This document shows positions 1 to 5,975 of a DNA stretch of 7,818 bases, in pieces (within the stretch, counting starts at the first letter, position 1; the number at the start of each line of letters is the position of its first letter). Source of the stretch: Euryarchaeota archaeon RBG_13_57_23 (GTDB lineage: Archaea; Thermoplasmatota; Thermoplasmata; UBA10834). The DNA is taken from contig MGVW01000019.1 of NCBI GenBank assembly GCA_001800675.1, forward strand, positions 6,327-14,144. The letters are read 5' to 3'. The translations under genes were made by a program, and so were the position numbers. The notes under the pieces were generated by a model. The model was given only the letters and a program-made list of their open reading frames with translations, made no database searches and was not told the DNA's origin.

Positions 1-1086
1 TTCCCTCCGGAAACATACAAAGCGATCAAGGATGACGTTGCAGGCGGGAGCTACAAGAACATCGACACGTACGACGGACCGAAGATCACGCAATACTGGA
101 CTGAGATTGAGTTCAATATGAACCCTGCAGGCCCGAACCCCTCCCGCCTTGACCCCGCCGTGAGACAGGCCCTCGCGATGGCCACGAACAAGAGTTTCAT
201 CATCGAGACATACTATCGGGGCCTTGCGGATGAAGGCTCCACGCTGATCCCATCCATCAACGAGTTCTGGCACTATGAACCCACTGAATCCGAGAAGTGG
301 AACTTCGATTTGGATGCAGCCAGGGAGAAGCTCGACGCCGCGGGCTACAGGTACCTGGTCGAGGGGGACGCGACTCGCGTCTGCACTGTGGATAGCTGGG
401 CTTACCAGCAGGGGCTGGTGCTGGCTGAGAAGCCACTGAAGTACCACATGTTGATTCGCGAAGAGTATCCAGAGGAGAAGCTCATCGCCCAGTACCTCAA
501 GGCGACTTGGGCGCAGATCGGCGTGGAACTCGAATACGAGGTCATGGCCGAGTCGAAGATGTCGACCGAAGTCTACTACTACACATACGACACGTGCATC
601 TGGTACTGGAGCTCGGACGTCGACCCGAACTACATGTTGTATTGCCAATCGAAACTCTCATGGGATGGCTGGAGCGACAACAAGTACTCCAATCCGTACT
701 ACGAGGAGAACTACACAGCTTCCGTTGCGGCGATGGATCCCGCGGAGAGGCGCGTCTTCGTCCAGAACTGTCAGAAGATACACTATCAGGACTGTGCGTT
801 CATTATTATGGCCAATGTCTACCAGACATATGCTTGGAGGACGGACACGTTCACGAACTGGGGCGACTGGGACGTGACACCTGGAAGGAGCATGGACAAC
901 TTCTGGACCGGTAACCCCCTCTGGTACCACATTGAGTACATCGGGGACGGCGGCAGCGGTTTCGATCTTGGGTCGGCTGCCATCGCGGGTGCCGTGATCG
1001 GCGCGGTCGTGGTCGGTATCATCGTGCTGGCCTGGAGAAGGAAGAAGAAATCAACGGGGATCGAAGAAAGGCCATTGGGACAGTAG
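1..1086 (+). CDS. Peptide ABC transporter substrate-binding protein, C-terminal part (5' end outside window)
   Basis: The reading frame is open from base 1 (FPPETYKAIKDD...) to the TAG at 1084-1086, giving 361 residues. The ATG at 118 is internal and is not the start. The protein matches the C-terminal half of the SBP_bac_5 family, which captures di/oligopeptides outside the cell. Family signatures are RLDPAVRQALAMATNK (about residues 49-64, the conserved 'vRqAl..A.dr' helix), DLDAAREKLDAAGY (about 104-117) and a later alpha/beta lobe with QYLKATWAQIGVELEYEVM. After a Gly/Ser hinge, about residues 324-343 form a hydrophobic helix followed by the basic stretch WRRKKK, a C-terminal anchor with its tail in the cytoplasm. 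This is the usual archaeal alternative to a lipid anchor. It lies 127 bases upstream of the cognate permease genes. The family call is firm; the exact substrate (dipeptide, oligopeptide or another solute) cannot be read from sequence. Confidence 0.92.
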   Translation, partial: FPPETYKAIKDDVAGGSYKNIDTYDGPKITQYWTEIEFNMNPAGPNPSRLDPAVRQALAMATNKSFIIETYYRGLADEGSTLIPSINEFWHYEPTESEKWNFDLDAAREKLDAAGYRYLVEGDATRVCTVDSWAYQQGLVLAEKPLKYHMLIREEYPEEKLIAQYLKATWAQIGVELEYEVMAESKMSTEVYYYTYDTCIWYWSSDVDPNYMLYCQSKLSWDGWSDNKYSNPYYEENYTASVAAMDPAERRVFVQNCQKIHYQDCAFIIMANVYQTYAWRTDTFTNWGDWDVTPGRSMDNFWTGNPLWYHIEYIGDGGSGFDLGSAAIAGAVIGAVVVGIIVLAWRRKKKSTGIEERPLGQ

Positions 1087-1096
1087 CGACCGCGGC

Positions 1097-1132
1097 CGAC
1101 CTGAACTGGTAACGGCAAGAGGTTCGAGGTCG
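1097..1132 (+). repeat. Inverted repeat (10-bp stem) between binding-protein and permease genes
   Basis: CGACCTGAAC (1097-1106) pairs with GTTCGAGGTCG (1122-1132), leaving one bulged G at 1126 and a 15-base loop. An alternative pairing joins GCGACC (1086-1091) to GGTCGC (1128-1133). No T-run follows, so a simple intrinsic terminator is unlikely. A stem just after the binding-protein stop could protect the 3' end of that message or reduce read-through into the permeases, as intergenic stems do in some bacterial importer operons. That role is inferred. Confidence 0.4.
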
Positions 1133-1154
1133 CAGGCGGGAAGGAGCGTGTGAG

Positions 1155-1174
1155 CACAAGCTTCAGCCCTTGTG
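1155..1174 (+). repeat. Short perfect inverted repeat upstream of dppB
   Basis: CACAAG (1155-1160) and CTTGTG (1169-1174) are perfect inverted copies around an 8-base centre, 39 bases before the permease start. It could be a small hairpin in the leader or an operator half-site pair. A 6-bp dyad of this kind can also arise by chance, so confidence is low. Confidence 0.25.
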
Positions 1175-1202
1175 GGATGCGTGGTCTGAGCAATAGATCG
1201 AC

Positions 1203-1206
1203 GGAG
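1203..1206 (+). promoter_or_regulatory. Ribosome binding site of the DppB-type permease
   Basis: GGAG lies 7 bases before the ATG at 1214. It is the clearest Shine-Dalgarno match in the window and supports 1214 over the in-frame ATG at 1220. A ribosome site with a leader implies that this gene is translated from a longer message, probably shared with the binding-protein gene. Confidence 0.6.
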
Positions 1207-1213
1207 ACAGGAC

Positions 1214-2212
1214 ATGGACATGAGGCGATTCCTGGCGAAGAAGCTCATCTACCTGGCGATTACGCTATTCGCAATCCTCCTCACGAACTTCATCCTGTTC
1301 AGGATAATGCCCGGGGACCCGATTAGGGCATTCATCCCGAAAGGTCTGACCGATGAGGCGAGGGAGATTCTGATGGAGAGATTCCACCTGGACCAACCTC
1401 TCCTCACGCAGTTCTACTACTACATCCTGGACGTGTTCCGCCTGGACTTCGGCGTGACATCGAGCTACCTGCAGGGTTCCGAGGTGTCATCAGTGATCGC
1501 CCCGCGAATCTTCAACACTCTCCTTCTGATGGTGGCAGGGACGGCAATCGCGATAAGTGCGGGGATATGGCTCGGAAAGTTCGTTGCTTGGAGGAGGGGG
1601 AAGCCAGCCGACACTATTGGCATGGCGTTCGCCCTGACGTTCTACACCATGCCCACGTTCCTGTTGGCCCTGGTGCTTGTCATCTACCTGGGGGGCAAGT
1701 TAGATCTTTTCCCTCTGAAAGGTGCATATGGTGAGATCCCGTTCTATGACAATCCACCTGCGTATTCAGACATGAGCCTCATTGAGAAGATATTCAGCAG
1801 GATGTATCACCTGGTCCTTCCCTCGCTCGCCTTCGGCATCCAGTGGATGGCCGACTTCGTTCTGATCATGCGGAACTCACTAACGGATGTACTCACCGAA
1901 GACTACATTGTGACCGCTCGTGCGAAGGGGCTTTCCGATGAGGCGGTTCTGAAGGACCATGCGATGAGGAACGCCCTCCTTCCCGTGGTCACGGTCGTCG
2001 CGATCACGATTGGCTGGGTGGTTGGTGGTGAGATCATGGTGGAACTCATCTTCTCGTACGAGGGCATAGGCCAGCTCACCTGGGATGCTGTCTATGTGAG
2101 GGACTTCCCCCTCCTTCAGGCACTGTTTCTGATCATTGCGGTCGGAGTGCTCATCGCCAACCTGATGGCGGATATGGTCTACACTTACCTTGACCCGAGG
2201 GTGAAAATCTGA
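1214..2212 (+). CDS. dppB: Dipeptide/oligopeptide ABC transporter permease, DppB/OppB family
   Basis: This 332-residue integral membrane protein is one half of the peptide-conducting channel of an ABC importer. The length is normal for the family. The N-terminus has a basic start and first helix (about residues 8-30) ending in the signature RIMPGDP (30-36). Further helices lie at about 101-124, 136-160, 198-220, 256-276 and 299-323. The cytoplasmic EAA loop that docks on the ATPase is present at about 228-257 (YIVTARAKGLSDEAVLKDHA, then NALLP). It is followed by the family motif around FSYEGIGQL (280-288) and the C-terminal YLDPRVK (325-331). A GGAG ribosome site 7 bases upstream supports the start. 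The partner permease starts 26 bases after the stop, so the two are very probably co-transcribed. The gene symbol reflects family membership, not proven dipeptide specificity. Confidence 0.93.
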   Translation: MDMRRFLAKKLIYLAITLFAILLTNFILFRIMPGDPIRAFIPKGLTDEAREILMERFHLDQPLLTQFYYYILDVFRLDFGVTSSYLQGSEVSSVIAPRIFNTLLLMVAGTAIAISAGIWLGKFVAWRRGKPADTIGMAFALTFYTMPTFLLALVLVIYLGGKLDLFPLKGAYGEIPFYDNPPAYSDMSLIEKIFSRMYHLVLPSLAFGIQWMADFVLIMRNSLTDVLTEDYIVTARAKGLSDEAVLKDHAMRNALLPVVTVVAITIGWVVGGEIMVELIFSYEGIGQLTWDAVYVRDFPLLQALFLIIAVGVLIANLMADMVYTYLDPRVKI

Positions 2213-2238
2213 GCCCATCACCAGCTGACAAGCGTCGA

Positions 2239-3960
2239 GTGAGTGTCAGGATTCTCCTGGCATGTTGGAGCTTGTCCCTTGCTGGAATCCTAATCGTGAT
2301 GCCGTCGGCATCTGGCACGTCGGAACCGCACAATGTGAGCGCTGTGGTGCAGGTAGATTTCGGGTCTACCTATTTGGCAGCTCAGGACACTCAGAATCCG
2401 GTCGCGAACGCAGGAGAGGACATCACTGCGTATGTCAATGCTGTCACAGTTCTCAACGGCTCTGTATCGACGGACAACGTAGGCGTCGTGAACTATTTCT
2501 GGACATTCACAGACGGCGGCCCCATCTTCCTGACTGGGGAGAACGTCACGTATGTCTTCACGAGCACGGGTTCATACGACGTCACACTGAACGTCTCGGA
2601 CGCTGAAGGCAATTGGGATACCGACATTGTCACCGTTACCGTGGATGTCGACTCGACTCCGCCTTCGGCGAATGCGGGGAGGAACACAACCGTTTATGTC
2701 GACTACACATTTCTTCTGAGCGGCAGTCGCTCCTCCGACCCTGAGACGGGCATTTCGAACTACACCTGGACGATCACCGTCGACGGCGATTCCACCACCC
2801 ACTACGGGAGGGACGTGAGATATAAGTTCGGAAACACTGGAACCTACGAAATCACTCTGAACGTCACGAATGGCGTCGGTCTCAGCAACGAGACCTCGAT
2901 ATGGATAGAATCCATCAACCGCCCCTCGTGGCTCTCTCAGCACTGGATCGGGCTCTCAGCAATTGGCCTGATCGCTCTCGGCGTGGTGCTGTATATCTTC
3001 TACAAGATACACAGAGACAAGGTCTTGCTCACACCGACGGAGAAGGAGAAGCTTCGCCTTAGATACCGGGACACGATGAAGATGTGGAAGATCTTCAGGT
3101 CCAACATACTGGGGTTTTCAGGGTTCGCGATGCTCTTGGCATTTGTCGTCATGGCCGTATTCGCTCAGTTCCTGGTTACTGTTCAGAACCCGACAGATCC
3201 AGCCTTCTACGAGCCTGGAGTGCCCGGGCGGGACAACCCTGCCCCGCCGATTTGGGAGGCCTCAAGCATCACGGGCCTCTGGCACCCCTTTGGGACGGAC
3301 AACATCGGCAGGGACGTCTACAGCATGACCATATACGGGGCGAGAGCGTCGCTGCTCGTCGGATTCGCCGCCACTTTCATCTCGATGGTCCTGGGGGCTT
3401 CTGTCGGATTGATATCCGGCTTCCGAGGCAAGCTGACTGACGAGGTCCTGATGCGTTTCACGGACTACTTCCTGGTCCTGCCTTGGTTCCCCCTCATGAT
3501 CGTCCTGATGACCGTCCTTGGACACGATTTCATCTGGGTGGTCGTGGTCATTGGGATCACAAGCTGGCCGTCGACGGCGAGAGTCGTCAGGTCCCAGGTG
3601 CTGACAGTCAAGGAACGCACGTTCATAGAGAGAGCGCGAGCGGTAGGCGCCCGGGAGGGGTACATAATCCGCAAGCACATCTTCCCCAATGTCCTGCCAC
3701 TGATATTCGCCAATACAATTTTGTTGATCTCGAACGCGATATTCTCTGAAGCTTTCCTGGACTTCTTCGGCCTTGGCGATCCGGACGTGATCAGCTGGGG
3801 GACGATGCTCGAGGACGCATACAATGGAGGAGCCTTCGATTCGGGGGCGTGGTGGTGGACCGTGCCTCCGTCCGTATCGATCATCCTCTGCGTGCTCTCT
3901 TTCTCGCTCGTAGGCTATGCACTGGATGACATATTCAACCCGAGGCTGAGAAGAAGATAG
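2239..3960 (+). CDS. dppC: DppC/OppC-family permease with N-terminal signal sequence and two fused extracellular PKD domains
   Basis: This 573-residue fusion is nearly twice the usual DppC length (about 280-320). Reading order: a signal-like stretch (1-26, basic start, hydrophobic core, SASG); two PKD beta-sandwich domains (about 54-136 and 141-224); a membrane helix (about 236-256); a charged cytoplasmic segment (257-288); then a complete DppC. The DppC part has its usual first helix (about 292-313), the signature FGTDNIGRDV (351-360), channel helices, the EAA loop (ERARAVGAREGYIIRKHIFP, 464-483) and the terminal NPRLRRR. The frame is unbroken throughout. The extra helix would put the PKD pair outside and return the chain to the cytoplasm, exactly where DppC normally begins, so the topology is self-consistent. 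The start is a GTG without a Shine-Dalgarno; it is the only in-frame start codon after the dppB stop and precedes the signal sequence, and re-initiation after dppB is likely. An internal start (e.g. ATG 3076) could yield an unfused permease. The permease role is firm; the PKD role is unknown. Confidence 0.9.
   Translation: MSVRILLACWSLSLAGILIVMPSASGTSEPHNVSAVVQVDFGSTYLAAQDTQNPVANAGEDITAYVNAVTVLNGSVSTDNVGVVNYFWTFTDGGPIFLTGENVTYVFTSTGSYDVTLNVSDAEGNWDTDIVTVTVDVDSTPPSANAGRNTTVYVDYTFLLSGSRSSDPETGISNYTWTITVDGDSTTHYGRDVRYKFGNTGTYEITLNVTNGVGLSNETSIWIESINRPSWLSQHWIGLSAIGLIALGVVLYIFYKIHRDKVLLTPTEKEKLRLRYRDTMKMWKIFRSNILGFSGFAMLLAFVVMAVFAQFLVTVQNPTDPAFYEPGVPGRDNPAPPIWEASSITGLWHPFGTDNIGRDVYSMTIYGARASLLVGFAATFISMVLGASVGLISGFRGKLTDEVLMRFTDYFLVLPWFPLMIVLMTVLGHDFIWVVVVIGITSWPSTARVVRSQVLTVKERTFIERARAVGAREGYIIRKHIFPNVLPLIFANTILLISNAIFSEAFLDFFGLGDPDVISWGTMLEDAYNGGAFDSGAWWWTVPPSVSIILCVLSFSLVGYALDDIFNPRLRRR
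2389..2916 (+). other. Tandem PKD domains within the DppC fusion
   Basis: Two copies align by eye. Each opens with a P..ANAG....YV strand (PVANAGEDITAYV and PPSANAGRNTTVYV), has a central Trp strand (NYFWTFTDGG and NYTWTITVDGD) and closes with the PKD signature (FTSTGSYDVTLNVSDAEGN and FGNTGTYEITLNVTNGVG). PKD domains are Ig-like folds of archaeal S-layer and secreted proteins, and are typically involved in binding or spacing. The segment carries eight N-X-S/T sequons when the linker before it is included (Asn 32, 73, 102, 118, 149, 174, 208, 217), and the permease part has none, which fits exposure outside the cell and possible N-glycosylation. Confidence 0.85.
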
Positions 3961-3973
3961 TATGTCTGGTCTG

Positions 3974-4010
3974 CGACGATTTCCACGGCCCTCACGGTGC
4001 GTGGAAGTCG
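3974..4010. terminator. Hairpin between convergent dppC and parvulin genes, possible bidirectional terminator
   Basis: CGAC (3974-3977) plus TTCCACG (3981-3987) pairs with CGTGGAA (4000-4006) plus GTCG (4007-4010), giving 11 base pairs with a 3-base bulge and a 12-base loop. It occupies most of the 65-base gap between two stop codons that face each other. No T-run follows on either strand, although a pyrimidine-rich stretch occurs at about 4024-4038 on the + strand. Termination is therefore suggested by position more than by sequence. Confidence 0.35.
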
Positions 4011-4025
4011 ATGCCCCATGCAGGT

Positions 4026-4307
4026 CTACTTCTCTTCTAGGACCTTGATCAGGTGCCAGCCGAACTGTGTCTTCACTGGTCCGACGGTCGCTCCTTTCTG
4101 AGCGTTGAAGGCGGCGTCCTCGAATTCCTTCACCATCATCCCTCGGCCAAACCAACCGAGGTCTCCTCCGCTCCTCTTGGACGGACAGTCCGAGTACTTC
4201 TTGGCGAGTTCGCCGAAGTTCTCTCCGGAATTGATCCTGCCCAAGAGCTCATTTGCCTGATTCTCACTCTTTACCAGGATGTGCGCTGCATGAACCTGCT
4301 TGGCCAT
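4026..4307 (-). CDS. Parvulin-type peptidyl-prolyl cis-trans isomerase (PpiC family, stand-alone domain)
   Basis: This 93-residue protein is a single parvulin domain, which speeds cis-trans isomerisation of Xaa-Pro bonds during folding. Its length matches E. coli Par10 and the small archaeal parvulins. It starts MAKQVHAAHILVK with the conserved His (residue 9) of the double-histidine pair; the second His (85) is in QFGWHLIKVLEE at the C-terminus. The active-site loop has YSDCPS (Cys41) and KRSGGDLGWFGRG, followed by MVKEFEDAAF (58-67), which forms the proline-binding wall. There is no signal peptide or membrane segment, so it is cytoplasmic. The ATG at 4307 is chosen because the family begins there; an upstream in-frame TTG at 4337 would add ten unconserved residues. 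It faces away from the acetyltransferase, sharing a promoter region of about 88 bases. A target protein cannot be inferred. Confidence 0.92.
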   Translation of the reverse strand: MAKQVHAAHILVKSENQANELLGRINSGENFGELAKKYSDCPSKRSGGDLGWFGRGMMVKEFEDAAFNAQKGATVGPVKTQFGWHLIKVLEEK

Positions 4308-4361
4308 GTAGCATCGAATGAGTTTCCGGGATATCAACGTTATCGCTTGTCGACTCGCGAG

Positions 4362-4371
4362 GAAAGATTAA
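4362..4371 (+). promoter_or_regulatory. Possible BRE/TATA-like promoter of the acetyltransferase gene
   Basis: GAAAGATTAA is an A-rich BRE-like plus TATA-like stretch centred about 29 bases before the GTG at 4396. That is the spacing expected for an archaeal promoter with a leaderless or near-leaderless transcript. It would be too close (about 14 bases) to serve the alternative GTG at 4381, so it favours 4396. The call rests on spacing and composition only. Confidence 0.35.
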
Positions 4372-4395
4372 CTGGCACAGGTGCTATTATGCATT

Positions 4396-5238
4396 GTGCC
4401 TCGCCTGGAAGTGACCGGTTTTCATGGAGATGACATCCCCTTTGGGATGGTGCTCACGGACGCCGAGCAATGGCACAGGACGGTCTCGGACTGGAGACGG
4501 CTGTACGACCTCGAACCGAAAGGCATGTTCAAGGCCGTGCTCGATGGCAGGGAAGTCGGAGTTGCGGCAGCAATGACATACGACAATGTCTGCTGGATTC
4601 ACTCGGTGATCGTCAGAAAGGACTTGCAGCGATCGGGAATCGGAAGCGTGCTGGTGAAGCGGTGCCTGGAGTTCGCGAGGTCAAGAGGAGTGTCCACTGT
4701 GAAGCTCGATAGCGTCGGAGGTTGCGAACCCTTCTACGAGCGTTTGGGATTTGTTCGCGAGTTCGATTCGTTCAGATTCTTCGGGAAAGGGGTTGCATCC
4801 TCCAACCACGCGGAACTAATCGACAGATCTGATCTCGAGGAGGTCTGCTCCTTCGACAAGCGTGTAACGGGATTGGACAGGCAGCGAGTGCTTGCTTCGA
4901 TCTACCGCGACGCACCGGCGTTGGCCCATCTCATTAGAGTGCAGGGGAAGCTGAGAGGCTACTTGCTAGGCAGATGGGGAGACGACAGGATTCAGATCGG
5001 GCCGTGTGTCGTCTATCCAGATCGTTCCTCCTACGCGAAGCAACTGCTCTCCGCGGTCATCAAGGACAATAATGGCTGGGACGTCAGGGCCTGCGTCCCG
5101 GGCCTGAATCCAAAGGCGAAGACCCTTGCGGAAAAGATTGGCCTGAAGATGGTAGGCACAGCTACAAGGATGTATCAAGGGACGGAGCTTAGGGAGACCC
5201 CATCTGTATACGTTATGATATCTCCCGAGAAGGGATAG
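4396..5238 (+). CDS. GNAT-family N-acetyltransferase with two acetyltransferase-fold domains
   Basis: The protein has 280 residues from the GTG at 4396. An in-frame GTG at 4381 would add five. The N-terminal GNAT domain (about 1-135) begins with the family pattern DIPFGMVLTD...W...SDWRRL (13-36). It contains the acetyl-CoA pyrophosphate loop LQRSGIG (77-83) and the FYERLGF strand-helix (113-119). The C-terminal part (about 140-270) fits the second GNAT-like domain often paired with it (Acetyltransf_18 type), with FDKRVTGLDR (153-162), a GYLLGR strand (188-193), QIGP (200-203) and TRMYQG (257-262). Such proteins transfer an acetyl group from acetyl-CoA to an amine; the acceptor is not known for this family and is not evident here. 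No signal or membrane segment is present. It is divergent from the parvulin gene and 83 bases upstream of the SemiSWEET gene. The start is uncertain by five codons. Confidence 0.88.
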   Translation: MPRLEVTGFHGDDIPFGMVLTDAEQWHRTVSDWRRLYDLEPKGMFKAVLDGREVGVAAAMTYDNVCWIHSVIVRKDLQRSGIGSVLVKRCLEFARSRGVSTVKLDSVGGCEPFYERLGFVREFDSFRFFGKGVASSNHAELIDRSDLEEVCSFDKRVTGLDRQRVLASIYRDAPALAHLIRVQGKLRGYLLGRWGDDRIQIGPCVVYPDRSSYAKQLLSAVIKDNNGWDVRACVPGLNPKAKTLAEKIGLKMVGTATRMYQGTELRETPSVYVMISPEKG

Positions 5239-5321
5239 AACAGCACATCATTGCAGCCCCCTTCTGTCCGCAGGGCGGCCATCGGCAAAAGGAACAACTA
5301 GCATCTCCGCGTTGCACCATC

Positions 5322-5594
5322 ATGGACGCTTGGACATACTTGGCCTTCGTCGCTGGTGCTCTTACCTCGACCGGCTATTTGCCTCAGATCGTCAAGGGTC
5401 TCAGGACAAGGAGGATGGACGACGTATCGTTTCTCATGCCAGCCGTCCTGGGATTCGGCATGTTCCTGTGGCTGATATACGGATTGGCTCGCCATGATCC
5501 GGCAATCATAGTGGCGAATGTGGTCGGAGCGAGCTTCACGACAGTCTTGGTGGCGATGAAGTTTCGCTACAAATCATCTCAGACTCCCATCTAG
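5322..5594 (+). CDS. SemiSWEET-type sugar transporter (PQ-loop, MtN3 family)
   Basis: This 90-residue protein has three membrane helices (about 4-26, 36-56, 60-82), the length and layout of the half-size SWEET transporters, which pair up to make a sugar channel. The first helix has the PQ motif (STGYLPQIVKGLRT, P21-Q22), whose proline acts as a hinge in characterised SemiSWEETs. The sugar-pocket residues are present: Trp50 in FLWLIYG and Asn66 in IIVANVVG, with the 16-residue spacing seen in Leptospira SemiSWEET (W48 and N64). The loop between helices 1 and 2 is basic (RTRRMDD), placing it in the cytoplasm. The ATG at 5322 begins the first helix directly and has no clear Shine-Dalgarno. The gene ends 3 bases from the stop of the convergent thioredoxin-fold gene. 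Transport of sugar is the family role; the actual substrate is unknown. Confidence 0.9.
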   Translation: MDAWTYLAFVAGALTSTGYLPQIVKGLRTRRMDDVSFLMPAVLGFGMFLWLIYGLARHDPAIIVANVVGASFTTVLVAMKFRYKSSQTPI

Positions 5595-5597
5595 GAC

Positions 5598-5924
5598 TCA
5601 ATCGGATGCGATCAGTCTCCACAGTCTGTCGAGGTCGTCAGGAGAGATGCGGTCGCTCGCCTTGCCGATTAGTTTCCCATTCCGGTAGCCCGCAACAGTG
5701 GGAATCTCAGGCAGGTCCCATTCCTGCCATGCGACGTCACCGCGCTTGATTTCCAAGACGAACACGGGCCCAGTCTTGTCCATGGCCCATCGTTCCCAAA
5801 TTGGTCTGAACGCGGTGCAATCTACGCACCAGCTGCCCGTGAACAAAACCATGGCTGGACTGTTGTCAGAGAAGACGATTTTCTGCAGCTCGCCCGAGGT
5901 GACGTTCTGGACCATGCAAATCAT
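5598..5924 (-). CDS. Thioredoxin-fold protein with CVDC active site
   Basis: This 108-residue protein has the normal size of a single-domain thioredoxin. The beta strand AMVLFTGSWCVDC leads into the redox motif Cys33-Val-Asp-Cys36. Pro41 follows in FRPIWE (the helix-kinking proline of the family), and the cis-proline is at 75 in EIPTV, just before the YRNGKLIGK hairpin (80-88). These are all the residues needed for dithiol-disulfide exchange. The CVDC dipeptide differs from the classical CGPC of thioredoxin, which shifts redox potential and partner choice in this family, so it may not be the general cellular thioredoxin. No signal peptide is seen, so it is cytoplasmic. The start may be ATG 5924 or ATG 5915; an AT-rich box about 31 bases before 5924 favours the longer form. 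It lies 51 bases downstream of the winged-helix gene on the same strand. The fold is firm; the partner is unknown. Confidence 0.88.
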   Translation of the reverse strand: MICMVQNVTSGELQKIVFSDNSPAMVLFTGSWCVDCTAFRPIWERWAMDKTGPVFVLEIKRGDVAWQEWDLPEIPTVAGYRNGKLIGKASDRISPDDLDRLWRLIASD

Positions 5925-5951
5925 GACCTGTCAGGGGAGAACATCGGAACC

Positions 5952-5962
5952 CTAATTGAAAG
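5952..5962 (-). promoter_or_regulatory. Possible TATA-like element of the thioredoxin-fold gene
   Basis: On the - strand this reads CTTTCAATTAG, the most AT-rich part of the 51-base gap, centred about 31 bases before the ATG at 5924. No Shine-Dalgarno precedes that ATG, which fits a short or absent leader. The gene could equally be read through from the winged-helix gene upstream. Confidence 0.25.
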
Positions 5963-5975
5963 TTGTCCTCGAACA

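Noticed and set aside
118..1086. ATG at 118 as the start of the binding protein
   Set aside because: The same frame continues open to base 1 with plausible coding sequence, and a start at 118 would remove most of the binding fold. The gene is cut by the window edge.
1121..1131. GGTTCGAGGTC, resembling a tRNA T-arm
   Set aside because: The base that should pair with the closing G of the T-stem does not fit, and no acceptor stem, D-arm or anticodon arm can be placed in the gap. The match is part of the inverted repeat.
819..1193. Open frame of 124 residues on the - strand over the end of the binding-protein gene
   Set aside because: It overlaps the conserved C-terminus of the binding protein and shows no family pattern or start signal.
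3262..4155. Long open frame (297 residues) on the - strand across the end of the DppC-type gene and part of the parvulin gene
   Set aside because: It is the antisense of a confidently identified permease, its translation is dominated by Arg, Asp, Glu and His with no recognisable domain, and it also runs across the real parvulin gene. It is a coding shadow.
4308..4337. N-terminal extension of the parvulin from a TTG at 4337
   Set aside because: The added ten residues have no counterpart in small parvulins, and the ATG at 4307 puts the conserved HILV strand at its usual distance from the start.
5239..5321. Possible terminator or RNA element between the acetyltransferase and SemiSWEET genes
   Set aside because: Only very short GC self-complementary pieces (e.g. 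CCGC and GCGG near 5270) are present, without a convincing stem or a T-run.
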